Of a DNA stretch of 64,000 nt, positions 33,820 through 42,501 are shown piece after piece (within the stretch, counting starts at the first letter, position 1; the number at the start of each line of letters is the position of its first letter). Source of the DNA: Pacificispira sp965223125 (lineage in GTDB: Bacteria > Pseudomonadota > Alphaproteobacteria > UBA8366 > Aestuariispiraceae); contig OZ244984.1 in the NCBI GenBank assembly GCA_965223125.1, positions 1,178,001 through 1,242,000 of the forward strand. The letters run 5' to 3'. The notes beneath the pieces were generated by a model. That model was not told the DNA's origin. It saw only the letters and a program-made list of their open reading frames with translations, and ran no database searches. The position numbers and the translations under genes were made by a program.

Positions 33820-34320
33820 ATGAAAACATTCGAACTCTTTACCCGGTTCCTGGCCTGGATCGCCGCGATACTCTTTGTCATCGCAGGCATCATGCTGACC
33901 TATGAGGTCCTGGCCCGCTATTTCTTCGTGAAACCGACGATCTGGGCATCGGAACTGAGCCAGCTCTGTCTGATCTGGGGCAGTCTTCTGGCCATGGCCT
34001 GGGTTCTGCGCATCGGGCGTCATATCGTCGTTGATGCGGTTGCGCTGTTGCTGCCGATAAGGGTGCGGCGCTGTACCGACGCCCTGGCAATGGCCATCAT
34101 CGTCGCCTTCAGCATCGTGCTGGTCTGGAAGGGCTGGGCGATCTTCTGGGATTCGTTTGAACGGGGACGCACCACCGCGACCATGCTTGATCTTCCTGCC
34201 TGGATACCGGAACTGGCCGTGCCCTTCGGGTTTACCGTCCTGGCAATCCAGGCCGTCATCGAAATCATCGAAACCCTGCGCGGCCATCGCGACACGGTCC
34301 AGGGAGCCCATTCCGAATGA
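33820..34320 (+). CDS. dctQ: TRAP transporter small permease, DctQ family
   Basis: The 166-residue product has four hydrophobic helices typical of the DctQ subunit. WASELSQLCLIWGSLLAMAWVLRIGRHI contains the family EL/E-x-x-Q and helix-2 pattern. It bridges the binding protein to DctM in the inner membrane. I chose the ATG at 33820, just after the hairpin; an upstream extension would be encoded by the hairpin itself. It overlaps dctM by 4 bp. Confidence 0.92.
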   Translation: MKTFELFTRFLAWIAAILFVIAGIMLTYEVLARYFFVKPTIWASELSQLCLIWGSLLAMAWVLRIGRHIVVDAVALLLPIRVRRCTDALAMAIIVAFSIVLVWKGWAIFWDSFERGRTTATMLDLPAWIPELAVPFGFTVLAIQAVIEIIETLRGHRDTVQGAHSE

Positions 34321-35591
34321 CCGTCATCCTGATTCTGGCTGCCCTGTTCACGCTGCTGCTGATGCGTGTCCCAGTCGCTTTCGCACTGGGCGGGCTTGGC
34401 CTCGCCATGCTGCTGTTGGGCGGAATGTCGCCGCTGATGGCACCCCAGGCTGTGCTGTCGACGCTGGACGGGTTCATCCTGCTGGCGGTCCCGCTATTTC
34501 TGCTGATGTCTAATATCCTACTGAAAGGGGGCGTTGGGCAGGATCTGTTCGCCGCCGTCCATGCCTGGGTCGGACACTGGCCGGGCGGGCTGGCCGTCGC
34601 GACGATCCTGTCCTGTGGTATCTTCGCCGCAATTTCAGGTTCTTCCGTCGCCACGGCGGCGACAATTGGCACGGTCGCGATTCCGGAAATGATCTCGCGC
34701 GGCTATGAGCGCCGCTTCGTTTATGGCCTGCTGGCCGCAGGCGGAACGCTGGGCATCCTGATTCCGCCTTCGATCCCGATGATCGTCTATGGCTTCGTGA
34801 CTGAAGAATCGGTGATCACCCTGTTTCTGGCCGGGATCGGGCCGGGACTGGCCCTGATGGGTCTGTTCATTGTCTATGCCATGATCCATGCCCGGTTCTT
34901 CGGCGGACAGCAGCGGGAGCCCGCCGCAAACTGGCCGGAGCGCAAACGGGCCTCGCTTCGCGCGCTTCCCAGCGTCGCCCTGGCCCTGCTGATCATCGGC
35001 GGCATCTATACCGGTGCCTTCACCCCGACCGAAGCGGCAGCAGTGGGTTTTGCCGCCGCCCTGCTGATTACCGGCGGCATCCTGCGCTCGCTGACCTGGG
35101 CGGGGTTCAAGGATGCGGTTTTCCAATCGATGGTAACGACGGTCGCAATCCTGCTGATTATCGCAGGCGCAAAAATCTTCGGGAAGGCGATCACCCTCTA
35201 CCGAATCCCGCAGGACATCTCCGTCTTCATCGGCCAGACCATGGATACCCCGCTGGTCTTCATCATCGTCGTCAGCATCATCCTGCTGGCGATGGGGCTG
35301 GTCTTCGAGGCGCTGTCGATGGTGCTGATCATGACCCCGGTGCTGCTGCCCGCCGCGATGGGCATGGGCTTCGATCCGATCTGGTTCGGGATCTACATGG
35401 TGGTGATGGTCGAATGCGCGCTGATCACCCCGCCGGTAGGGCTGAATCTATACGTCATACAATCGGTCGCCAGGACGAGTCTGGGCGATGTGTCCCGAGG
35501 CGTCCTCCCATTTCTGGGTTTGATGCTGTTGATCGTCGTCATCCTGTATCTCTGGCCGGACCTTGCCCTCTATCTGGCCTTCAATCTGTGA
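34317..35591 (+). CDS. dctM: TRAP transporter large permease, DctM family
   Basis: The 424-residue inner-membrane protein is the sodium-driven channel subunit of the TRAP transporter. About eleven or twelve helices are visible. Signatures are FAAISGSSVATAATIGTVAIPEM and AAGGTLGILIPPSIPMIVYGFVTEE, typical of DctM. It follows dctQ with overlap and is followed 7 bp later by a PEP-mutase-family enzyme, which may act on the imported compound. Confidence 0.94.
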   Translation: MTVILILAALFTLLLMRVPVAFALGGLGLAMLLLGGMSPLMAPQAVLSTLDGFILLAVPLFLLMSNILLKGGVGQDLFAAVHAWVGHWPGGLAVATILSCGIFAAISGSSVATAATIGTVAIPEMISRGYERRFVYGLLAAGGTLGILIPPSIPMIVYGFVTEESVITLFLAGIGPGLALMGLFIVYAMIHARFFGGQQREPAANWPERKRASLRALPSVALALLIIGGIYTGAFTPTEAAAVGFAAALLITGGILRSLTWAGFKDAVFQSMVTTVAILLIIAGAKIFGKAITLYRIPQDISVFIGQTMDTPLVFIIVVSIILLAMGLVFEALSMVLIMTPVLLPAAMGMGFDPIWFGIYMVVMVECALITPPVGLNLYVIQSVARTSLGDVSRGVLPFLGLMLLIVVILYLWPDLALYLAFNL

Positions 35592-35598
35592 GACATTC

Positions 35599-36477
35599 AT
35601 GACCCAAGCCGAAAAGCTCCGCGCGCTGCTGGCGCAGGACCGCCTCCATGTCATGCCCTGCTGCTTCGATGCGCTGTCGGCCAAGCTGATCCAGCAGGAA
35701 GGCTTCGGCCTCACCTTCATGTCCGGCTTTGCCACCTCCGCCGCGCGCATCGGCGCACCGGATCTGGGCCTGATGAGCTATGGCGAGGTTCTGGATCAGG
35801 CACGCAACATCTGCGATGCGGTCGATATTCCGGTAATTGGCGACGGCGATACCGGCTATGGCAATGCGATGAATGTGAAGCGCACCCTGCGCGGTTTTGC
35901 CAAGGCAGGTTGCGCGGCGGTGATGATCGAGGATCAGGTGACCCCGAAACGCTGCGGTCACACGCCGGGCAAGGCCGTCGTCGGGCGGGAGGAGGCCTTT
36001 GACCGCATTCGCGCCGCCGCCGATGCGCGGGCGGAATCGGGCAATGACATCCTGATCCTGGCCCGCACCGATGCCCGCCACGAGCATGGCCTGGCCGAAG
36101 CGATTGACCGAGCGGCGAAGTTTCACGAATTGGGTGCCGATATCCTGTTCGTCGAGGCCCCGAAGACTGTGGCGGAAATGCGGACAGTCTGCGACTCCCT
36201 GCCCGGCGCGAAGATGGCGAACATTGTCGAAGGCGGCGAGACGCCCGACCTGTCCCATGCCGAACTGCGCGACATCGGCTATGCCATCGCCGCCTATCCG
36301 CTGACCCTGATGGCATCGGCCATGCAGGCGATGGTCGGAACCCTGCGGGTGATGAAGACCGACGGCGACCGCAGCCCGGCCCTCATGTCCTTCACCGATC
36401 TGCGCCAGCGCATAGGCTTCATGGACTATTACGAGGAATCCTCGACCTATACTTCCTCACAGCGGAAAATGGACTAA
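35599..36477 (+). CDS. Isocitrate lyase / PEP mutase family enzyme
   Basis: The 292-residue (beta/alpha)8 enzyme carries the PEP mutase/isocitrate lyase core: DGDTGYGNAMNVKRTLRGF for Mg binding, IEDQVTPKRCGHTPGK with the catalytic Cys of the KRCGH loop, and ILARTDARHEHGL. The KRCGH loop favours a lyase such as 2-methylisocitrate, dimethylmalate or oxaloacetate cleavage over a mutase. Position directly behind dctM suggests it degrades the imported organic acid. Its stop overlaps the stop of the opposing gene. Confidence 0.88.
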   Translation: MTQAEKLRALLAQDRLHVMPCCFDALSAKLIQQEGFGLTFMSGFATSAARIGAPDLGLMSYGEVLDQARNICDAVDIPVIGDGDTGYGNAMNVKRTLRGFAKAGCAAVMIEDQVTPKRCGHTPGKAVVGREEAFDRIRAAADARAESGNDILILARTDARHEHGLAEAIDRAAKFHELGADILFVEAPKTVAEMRTVCDSLPGAKMANIVEGGETPDLSHAELRDIGYAIAAYPLTLMASAMQAMVGTLRVMKTDGDRSPALMSFTDLRQRIGFMDYYEESSTYTSSQRKMD

Positions 36478-37214
36478 ACCCGAATCACGTCGCCTACATG
36501 CAGACCATATGTCTTTGCCGCACTACCGGCATTCACAGCAATTTCGGCGAGGCCGAGGCTGTTTTCGTACCAGAAGCCGAAACGGGGTGGCACGTCGGAG
36601 AAGGTGCGGGCACGCGGTGGAGCGGTGCCGTCCGGCAGGGTCAGGCGTACCGGGTCCGGCAGGGTTGCCGCGCGCAGACCGGTCATCGCATTGCCATAGG
36701 CATCGATATAGAGAATCTGGGCCAGATCGTCGGGCCAGTCATGGCCGGGATGGCTGTCGGCAAAGGTCGCTGACGGCGTGCAGGCTGGTCGCCGCCCGGC
36801 GGCCCAGCGCGCCGCCGCCGGGGCGAACAGGTCGCGCCCGTGAAAGGTGGCCGACAGCCGCTCCGGTCGCCATTCCAGCACGAAGCGTTCCGCCACATAG
36901 GCGCGGCGCATGGCAATTTCCAGCAGCCCGTTATCCGGCCCGATCAGACGGCGTCCATCCGCCTGAACCAGCAGGGCATCCCGCGCGCTGCCGACGCCCG
37001 GATCGACGACGGCGACCACGGTCGCATTGGCGGGCAGGTCCCGGATCACGGCGGCCAGCAGATAGGCGCTGGCCCTGGGATTCATCGCAGGGGCGTCATG
37101 CATCAGATCGATGATCCGGGCACTGGGCCAGGCATCCAGAATGGCACCATGCATCTGGCCAACATAGGGGCCATCGGTGCGGAAATCGGTGAACAGGAAT
37201 ATCGGTGCTGTCAT
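36474..37214 (-). CDS. SAM hydroxide adenosyltransferase (DUF62 family)
   Basis: The 246-residue protein belongs to the SAM-dependent chlorinase/fluorinase family whose common members hydrolyse SAM to adenosine and methionine. The N-terminal IFLFTDFRTDGPYVGQMHG and VVDPGVGSARDALLVQADGRRLIGPDNG are diagnostic. The family function is SAM hydrolysis; a halogenase is unlikely without its special loop. It converges tail-to-tail with the PEP-mutase-family gene, sharing bases at the stop codons. Confidence 0.88.
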   Translation of the reverse strand: MTAPIFLFTDFRTDGPYVGQMHGAILDAWPSARIIDLMHDAPAMNPRASAYLLAAVIRDLPANATVVAVVDPGVGSARDALLVQADGRRLIGPDNGLLEIAMRRAYVAERFVLEWRPERLSATFHGRDLFAPAAARWAAGRRPACTPSATFADSHPGHDWPDDLAQILYIDAYGNAMTGLRAATLPDPVRLTLPDGTAPPRARTFSDVPPRFGFWYENSLGLAEIAVNAGSAAKTYGLHVGDVIRV

Positions 37215-37227
37215 GCCCGGCAGCGTA

Positions 37228-37806
37228 TCAGGAAATCATCTTCCCCGTCACCTCCGCCAGTGCCCGGCCGACATCTTTCAGCTGACCGACCCTGGCCTCA
37301 TCCGTCATCGTCCCGTCGGCCTCCAGAATTTTATTGGCACCGGGGATCGCGACCTGATTCGGGATCACGATCATCCCCAGATTGCCCAGAATCGCCCGGA
37401 CATGGACAAGCCCGCGCAGCCCGCCCAGCGCACCGCCAGATGCCGCGACCAGCCCCGCCGTCTTGCCCTTGTAGAATCTCAGGCCCGACCCGTCCGCATC
37501 AGGACGCGACACCCAGTCGATAGTGTTTTTCAGCAGGGGCGTGATCGAACTGTTGTATTCCGGACAGGCCAGCAACAGCCCGTGATGATCGGCGAAAAGA
37601 GCTTGCAGCTTCACCGCATTCTCCGGTGCGCCTTCAGCGGCTTCCAGATCCTCATCCATGATCGGCAGCGGATAGTCCTTCAGGTCGATCACCGTCACCT
37701 CGGCCCCCGCATCGCGCGCACCCTGAACCGCGATGGCAAGAATGCGCTTGTTGAGAGAGGTCAGTTTGGCGCTGCCTGCGAAGGCAAGGAGTTTGGGTCT
37801 GGTCAT
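37228..37806 (-). CDS. NADPH-dependent FMN reductase
   Basis: This 192-residue flavodoxin-like reductase has the FMN phosphate loop LAFAGSAKLTSLNKRILAIA near the start, the family motif LACPEYNSSITPLLKNTIDWVSRP (PEYN followed by LKN.DW), and SGGALGGLRG. It reduces FMN or azo/quinone compounds with NADPH. The ATG at 37806 is chosen with AGGAG 10 bp upstream. Its partner upstream is the cobalamin-regulated cbtBA region, transcribed the other way. Confidence 0.9.
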   Translation of the reverse strand: MTRPKLLAFAGSAKLTSLNKRILAIAVQGARDAGAEVTVIDLKDYPLPIMDEDLEAAEGAPENAVKLQALFADHHGLLLACPEYNSSITPLLKNTIDWVSRPDADGSGLRFYKGKTAGLVAASGGALGGLRGLVHVRAILGNLGMIVIPNQVAIPGANKILEADGTMTDEARVGQLKDVGRALAEVTGKMIS

Positions 37807-37912
37807 TCGGTTCATTCTCCTGTCGATCAATTTCCATTCAGTTCCTATTCACATAGGGACTTATCGCGATGCGGCAATGTTTCAGGGGAAATGCTTATGG
37901 GTTTCCGGGAGA

Positions 37913-37985
37913 CCGCCGGATCAAGTCCGGCGGCGACGGCTTGATCGTCATAAAAAGCACGTCCTGCCCGGACCTGATCCGGGCA
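37913..37985. repeat. REP-like palindromes
   Basis: Two short perfect palindromes lie here: CCGCCGGA-TCAAG-TCCGGCGG (37913-37933) and TGCCCGGA-CCTGA-TCCGGGCA (37965-37985). Both are GC-rich hairpins of a style common in alphaproteobacterial intergenic DNA. They separate the FMN reductase promoter from the cobalamin riboswitch. Confidence 0.7.
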
Positions 37986-38119
37986 CCTCCCAATGTCAGG
38001 CTGGACCTGACCCAAGCGATAACCGTTGTCCATGCCGCAATCCCACTTGACGCGGCACGGCCTGCGGCGTTACTGCTTGAGGATCAGTGGATCGGTTCTC
38101 CTTTAAGGGCCATGAAGGC

Positions 38120-38305
38120 CTTGGAGCCAAGAGGGAACACGGGAAGGATCTACCCATCAGGGGATCTGCGCCCGGGCTGCCCCCGCAACCGTGAGCGGTG
38201 AGTGTCTTCGTCGCGTCGCCACTGAGGGTCAAGGGGAACAACCCCGAACCCCTCGGGAAGGCTGACGAGAACACTGTGATCCGCGAGCCGGGAGACCTGC
38301 CGAGC
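38120..38305 (+). promoter_or_regulatory. Cobalamin riboswitch upstream of cbtB
   Basis: The region shows the conserved order of a B12 riboswitch: AGAGGGAACACGGG near 38130, CCCCCGCAACCGTGAGCGG at 38180-38198, GCCACTG at 38218, GGGAAGGC near 38254, and the B12 box AGCCGGGAGACCTGCC at 38286-38301. About 50 bp follow before the cbtB ATG. It should switch cbtB-cbtA off when adenosylcobalamin is high. Confidence 0.9.
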
Positions 38306-38356
38306 GACCACGCCTATCTCGTGAAACCGTCGGGTGTGACGGGGGAGAAGTTGACT

Positions 38357-38551
38357 ATGAAGACGCATCAGAACCAGACGACGACCGCAGATCAGGCCTT
38401 CGCGGCGGATCGGACACGGGTGCTTGCCGCCGCTTTGTCCGCCGCCCTGTTCGGGGCCTTCCTGTTCATTGGCATCGGCTTTGCCCAATCGGCAACGGTC
38501 CACAATGCGACCCATGACGCCCGGCACGCCTTCGCGCTGCCCTGTCACTAA
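38357..38551 (+). CDS. cbtB: CbtB cobalt transporter small subunit
   Basis: This 64-residue protein has one membrane helix (residues 24-45) and the CbtB His-rich end HNATHDARHAFALPCH, where the histidines and cysteine probably bind cobalt. It works with CbtA as a B12-linked cobalt uptake system. A cobalamin riboswitch lies just upstream, and GGAGAAG lies before the ATG. An inter-gene hairpin separates it from cbtA by 60 bp. Confidence 0.9.
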   Translation: MKTHQNQTTTADQAFAADRTRVLAAALSAALFGAFLFIGIGFAQSATVHNATHDARHAFALPCH

Positions 38552-38611
38552 GACCATTGATCGAGACTCCCCGCTGATCTTAAAGCCGGGAGTCCGTCTG
38601 GAGACTCCATC

Positions 38612-39340
38612 ATGTTCAAGAAACTTTTTGGCGCGGCCTTTGCCGCGGGCATTGTTGCTGGCCTATTGATCAGCGGCATTCAGGAATTCACCACCACCCC
38701 CATCATCCTGCATGCGGAGGAATTCGAGGGCGCGGGCCATGATCATACGATGGTCCCCGGCTTTGAAGGATACCACATCGTCCTCGCCCATTCCCCCGCC
38801 GACGACTCCGATCACGACCATGGCGAAGAGGCATGGGGGCCGGAGGACGGGCTGGAGCGGATGGTCTACACTTTCGGCAGCAACATCACACTCGCCATCG
38901 CCTTCGCGCTGATGCTGGCCGCCGCCTTCGCCGTCTACGGGCGGGAGGTCGATGGCCGCACCGGCGTGCTCTGGGGCCTCGGCGGGTTTGCCATGTTCAC
39001 CCTCGGCCCCAATCTCGGCCTACCGCCGGAAGTTCCCGGATCGATGGCCGCCGAACTGGGCGCGCGTCAGATGTGGTGGCTCGGCTGTGCCGCCGCGACC
39101 GGGATCGGCCTCGCTTTGCTGGTCTTCGGGCGGAAGCTCGCCTTCACCGTATTGGGACTCCTGCTGATCGCCGCACCGCATATCATCGGCGCACCGCAGC
39201 CCGACAGCATCGGCGGCGGCGTCCCGCCGGAACTGGCCGGCCATTTCGCCGCCGCCTCCATTGTCGTGGCCGCGATCTTCTGGGCCATGCTCGGCTGGCT
39301 GACCGGCACCTTCTACAAGCGGTTCGACGCCACCGCGTAA
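38612..39340 (+). CDS. cbtA: CbtA family cobalt transporter
   Basis: The 242-residue membrane protein has about six helices. The N-terminus MFKKLFGAAFAAGIVAGLL is family-typical, and a His/Asp-rich periplasmic loop (HDHTMVPGF...HSPADDSDHDHGEE) near residues 45-75 likely binds the metal. It is the channel partner of CbtB under the same riboswitch. The SD is GGAG at about 38600, embedded in one of two alternative hairpins (38565-38594 or 38589-38608). Confidence 0.9.
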   Translation: MFKKLFGAAFAAGIVAGLLISGIQEFTTTPIILHAEEFEGAGHDHTMVPGFEGYHIVLAHSPADDSDHDHGEEAWGPEDGLERMVYTFGSNITLAIAFALMLAAAFAVYGREVDGRTGVLWGLGGFAMFTLGPNLGLPPEVPGSMAAELGARQMWWLGCAAATGIGLALLVFGRKLAFTVLGLLLIAAPHIIGAPQPDSIGGGVPPELAGHFAAASIVVAAIFWAMLGWLTGTFYKRFDATA

Positions 39341-39436
39341 GACTGAACCGAGGTATCCCGCCCCCGGCTCCCCTATCAGGACCGGGGTGGGATATGCATA
39401 TCCGACCGCTAGAAATCCGGAAATTAAAGCCTCCTC

Positions 39437-39547
39437 CGTCACTCCCGCGCAGGCGGGAGTCCAGGGCGGGAGTCCAGGGCGGCAGTCCGGCTCCCTGCCG
39501 GTTGCTCTGGATCCCGGACAGTCGCTTCGCGCCTTCCGGGATGACGG
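39437..39547. repeat. REP-type repeat pair
   Basis: CGTCACTCCCGCGCAGGCGG at 39437 starts one unit (two GGGAGTCCAGG copies follow) and CTCTGGATCCCGGACAGTCG starting near 39505 is the facing unit ending in GGGATGACGG. This GTCAC...CCAG / CTCTGG...TGAC format is a widespread repetitive extragenic palindrome. The 359-bp gap 39341-39699 holds nothing else I recognise except the signals of the downstream gene. Confidence 0.7.
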
Positions 39548-39699
39548 TAGTTTCCGGCGTCCCTGTTTCGCACCTCCCGACACGGAACCATTTTTTCCCT
39601 TCAGATCAAATTATTGCGACGGAAATCAGGATGAAATGCGTCCTGTATCCCGGTACCCTGACTTTCCGGGGAGTTGGATGTCAGAAGAGGAGGAGTTTC

Positions 39700-40131
39700 A
39701 TGTCGTTTATAAGGAAAGATATCGCCCACCGCGCCACCCTGCCAATCCTGCTGGCCCTCGCCTTTGCGCTGTCCATCGCGGGGTCCGCTGAACCGGCGCA
39801 GGCCCAGAGCGCGGATAGCGACGGCTGCTATTCCGCCGGACAATGTGTCCAGATGAGCGGCGACTGGAATGGCGATGCCTTCACCTCGCGCTATACCAAC
39901 AATTGCGCGCAGAGGCTTTATATCCGTTACTGCAATTACCGCGACCCCCAGAACAGCGACTATGACGATTGCGGTGCCGACGGACTGTCCCCCGGACGGA
40001 CCAAGAACTGGACCACCTATGGCGGCAACGCCACCGGCTATTACGAGGCCGAATGGGTCGGCTCCCTGATCCCCTCCAAGGACTGGGTCTGCGCCGGCAA
40101 GGTCAGCGGCTGGAACAGCTTCGGTCGCTGA
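39700..40131 (+). CDS. Secreted cysteine-containing protein of unknown function
   Basis: The 143-residue precursor has a classical signal peptide: basic start RKDIAHR, hydrophobic core ATLPILLALAFALSIAG, and likely cleavage after AQAQ near residue 36. The mature ~107 residues carry six cysteines (GCYSAGQC, NNC, YC, DDCG, WVC), enough for three disulfides, and many Trp/Tyr. GGAGG precedes the ATG. I recognise no family. It lies between REP repeats and the pentapeptide-repeat gene. Confidence 0.7.
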   Translation: MSFIRKDIAHRATLPILLALAFALSIAGSAEPAQAQSADSDGCYSAGQCVQMSGDWNGDAFTSRYTNNCAQRLYIRYCNYRDPQNSDYDDCGADGLSPGRTKNWTTYGGNATGYYEAEWVGSLIPSKDWVCAGKVSGWNSFGR

Positions 40132-40259
40132 TCCGACCCCGCCACCGCCGCTCCATGCCCGCCCCACGGAACCGCACCGCAACAGTTGCGTTTCCAACCC
40201 CCATCGCCCTATGGTCAAGACTCCCCGGAAGAGCAGGGGCCGGAAGATATGGGGCGGGC

Positions 40260-42227
40260 ATGGAGCAGGCGACGGTAACAACGCTTCCGATATCACCGGG
40301 AAGCTTCTGGACGATTGTGATCCTTGTGATCGTCCTGGTCTGCGCCTGCCTTCTTGTTGCCCTGTGGAAATCCGACGCCCCGCCCAAAGACGGCTGGCGC
40401 GCCTTTGTTGAAGCGCTGGGGATTGCCCGGTTCCCGAACTACCTCACCATGCCCAGCGTTGCTGTCTGGGGCGCGCTCTTCCTTGCCCTGCTGATCGGCA
40501 TTCCGGGCGTCATCCATGGGATTTTTTTCGGGGAGTCCGCCGCCGACCCGGTGGAACGGCGCTGGCTCCTCCTCTCCCTCACCGCGCTGGCCGCCGCCAT
40601 GGGCGCGGTGGTGGCGCTGCCCTTCACGCTGATCAAAACCCGCCAGAACGAACGCCAGACGCGGGCGACCGAGGAGGGCCTGATCACCGACCGCATCAAC
40701 AACGCGGTCGAAGGTCTGGGGGCGGAGAAGAAAGTCGACCGGATCGGCCGCCCGGTGACATTCAAAGATGCCGAAGACAAGGAGGAAACCGTCATCCAGT
40801 GGCAGGGCGAGACTCTGCCGGAGGGTGACGTCCTGGAGAAGGGAGACTGGCAGGTCTTTTCCGAAACTCTGCCCAATCTGGAAGTCCGCATCGGCGCGAT
40901 CCTGGCGCTGGAGCGGCTGGCCCGGAACAATCTCGACATCCATGTCCAGATCATGGAAATCCTCTGCGCCTATATCCGTGAGAATGCACCCGCCAGCGGT
41001 GCGAAGCCAATACCGGAGTTTGTGGAACCTGAGGAAAAACCATCCAAAGATCGTTCGTTGCGTTCGATTTGGCAGGAGGCGATTGAAAGCTACAACACCG
41101 AACTTCAAGAGATCTTACGCAATATCCATCCACGCGAGGACATCCAGGTCGCCCTGACCGTTCTGGGCCGCCGCAGCGCCGAGGGGCGGTTGCGGGAGGC
41201 GCGGCATAACAATCCCGACCCGAAGACGAAATTTATCTTCGATGGGCCGGGTCCGGAAGCGCTGAAGCGGAATGAGAATGGATCAATCGATCAAAAGGAG
41301 CTGAACGATTGGAAAAAGGCCCGCAGCGCGTATCGGGGATATCGCCTCGATCTACGAGGGACAAATCTGCAGGGTGCAGATATGGCCAAGCTCAATTTTG
41401 GTGGAGCACGATTCGAGAACGCGCAGTTGCAGGGCGCGGACCTCGAGGGGGCGCGGTTGCAGGGCGCGGTCCTCGGGGTGGCGCAGTTGCAGGGCGCGGA
41501 CCTCGAGGGGGCGCGGTTGCAGGGCGCGTACCTCGGGGTGGCGCAGTTGCAGGGCGCGTACCTCGAGGGGGCGCGGTTGCAGGGCGCGTACCTCAGGGGG
41601 GCACAGTTGCAGGGCGCGGACCTCGAGGGGGCGCGGTTGCAGGGCGCGGACCTCGAGGGGGCGCGGTTGCAGGGCGCGTACCTCAGGGGGGCACAGTTGC
41701 AGGGCGCGGACCTCGAGGGGGCGCGGTTGCAGGGCGCGGACCTCGGGGTGGCGCAGTTGCAGGGCACGCACCTCGGGGGGGCGCAGTTGCAGGGCGCGTA
41801 CCTCAGGGGGGCGCAGTTGCAGGGCGCGCACCTCGGGGGGGCGCAGTTGCAGGGCGCGCACCTCAGGGGGGCGCAGTTGCAGGGCGCGTACCTCAGGGGG
41901 GCGCAGTTGCAGGGAGCGAACCTCGGGTGGGCGCGGTTGCAGGGCGCGGACCTCGGGTGGGCGCGGTTTGATGCCGACACCGACTTGACGGGTGCGAATT
42001 TGACAAGGACAGCCGTCAAGTCGGTGGATTTTACAGACGTACCACAGATCAAGGGTCATGTTGGCGGATTGTTTGGGGATGCCAGCACGAAACTCCCTTC
42101 GGGGGTCAACGCACCGCCCCATTGGCCGGGAGTCGAACTGGATTGGTCGGAGTTCGATGAAGAATGGAAAAAATGGCAGGCCGGTCCAGACACGTACGTT
42201 CCACCCGATCCGCCGAAACCGCAATAG
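40260..42227 (+). CDS. Membrane-anchored pentapeptide-repeat protein
   Basis: This 655-residue protein has an N-terminal membrane part (hydrophobic helices at residues about 12-34, 67-88 and 102-124), a cytoplasmic linker with the pattern RQNERQTRATEEGLITDRINNAVEGLG, and a C-terminal right-handed quadrilateral beta helix. The helix is made of 18 decapeptides A-(Q/R)-L-Q-G-A-x-L-x-x at residues 388-567, that is 36 pentapeptides, followed by a few diverged ones. The repeats are near-identical at DNA level, so the number may vary between strains. Function unknown; family members dock on partner proteins or mimic DNA. Confidence 0.85.
   Translation: MEQATVTTLPISPGSFWTIVILVIVLVCACLLVALWKSDAPPKDGWRAFVEALGIARFPNYLTMPSVAVWGALFLALLIGIPGVIHGIFFGESAADPVERRWLLLSLTALAAAMGAVVALPFTLIKTRQNERQTRATEEGLITDRINNAVEGLGAEKKVDRIGRPVTFKDAEDKEETVIQWQGETLPEGDVLEKGDWQVFSETLPNLEVRIGAILALERLARNNLDIHVQIMEILCAYIRENAPASGAKPIPEFVEPEEKPSKDRSLRSIWQEAIESYNTELQEILRNIHPREDIQVALTVLGRRSAEGRLREARHNNPDPKTKFIFDGPGPEALKRNENGSIDQKELNDWKKARSAYRGYRLDLRGTNLQGADMAKLNFGGARFENAQLQGADLEGARLQGAVLGVAQLQGADLEGARLQGAYLGVAQLQGAYLEGARLQGAYLRGAQLQGADLEGARLQGADLEGARLQGAYLRGAQLQGADLEGARLQGADLGVAQLQGTHLGGAQLQGAYLRGAQLQGAHLGGAQLQGAHLRGAQLQGAYLRGAQLQGANLGWARLQGADLGWARFDADTDLTGANLTRTAVKSVDFTDVPQIKGHVGGLFGDASTKLPSGVNAPPHWPGVELDWSEFDEEWKKWQAGPDTYVPPDPPKPQ
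41421..41960 (+). repeat. 18-unit tandem 30-bp repeat inside the pentapeptide gene
   Basis: Eighteen 30-bp units (GCGCAGTTGCAGGGCGCGGA plus ten variable bases) run without interruption. Differences are mainly at the residue after QGA (D, Y, H, V or N) and at the last two residues (EG, GV, RG, GG, GW). The block is free of stops in at least five of six frames. Unequal recombination should change its copy number. Confidence 0.9.
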
Positions 42228-42255
42228 AGAGCGGCAAGGCCGAATTCACGCCTAT

Positions 42256-42476
42256 CGCTCTGGACCCCGGACAGCCGCTTCGCGGCTTCCGGGGTGACGC
42301 GGAGAAGGGTCATTTCGTTAGAACAGGACGGGGATATCAAAGCAAGTTCGATCCCCTCCGCGTCCTTTGCGCCTTCTCTGCGCCCTCTTCGGTAAACCCT
42401 TCCCTTCTTCACTCTCCGTCAGAGAACAAAAATTCCTGCATATCCGTCACTCCCGCGCAGGCGGGAGTCCAGAGCA
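42256..42476. repeat. Second REP-type repeat pair
   Basis: GCTCTGGACCCCGGACAGCC...GGGGTGACGC (42256-42300) and CGTCACTCCCGCGCAGGCGG...CCAGAGCA (42445-42476) are the two units seen at 39437-39547, now in swapped order and ~145 bp apart. The 274-bp gap 42228-42501 therefore holds repeats and no gene. Confidence 0.7.
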
Positions 42477-42501
42477 GAACGCACCGATGTCCCCTGCTCC
42501 T

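Noticed and set aside
32782..34311. 509-codon minus-strand open frame
   Set aside because: It is antisense to dctP and dctQ, whose motifs are unambiguous.
41421..41960. Regular 30-bp tandem repeats as a CRISPR array
   Set aside because: There are no unique spacers; the units follow each other head-to-tail and encode pentapeptides in the frame of the surrounding gene.
41291..42224. Long minus-strand frames over the pentapeptide repeats
   Set aside because: The repeat unit is stop-free in most frames, so open length carries no evidence here.
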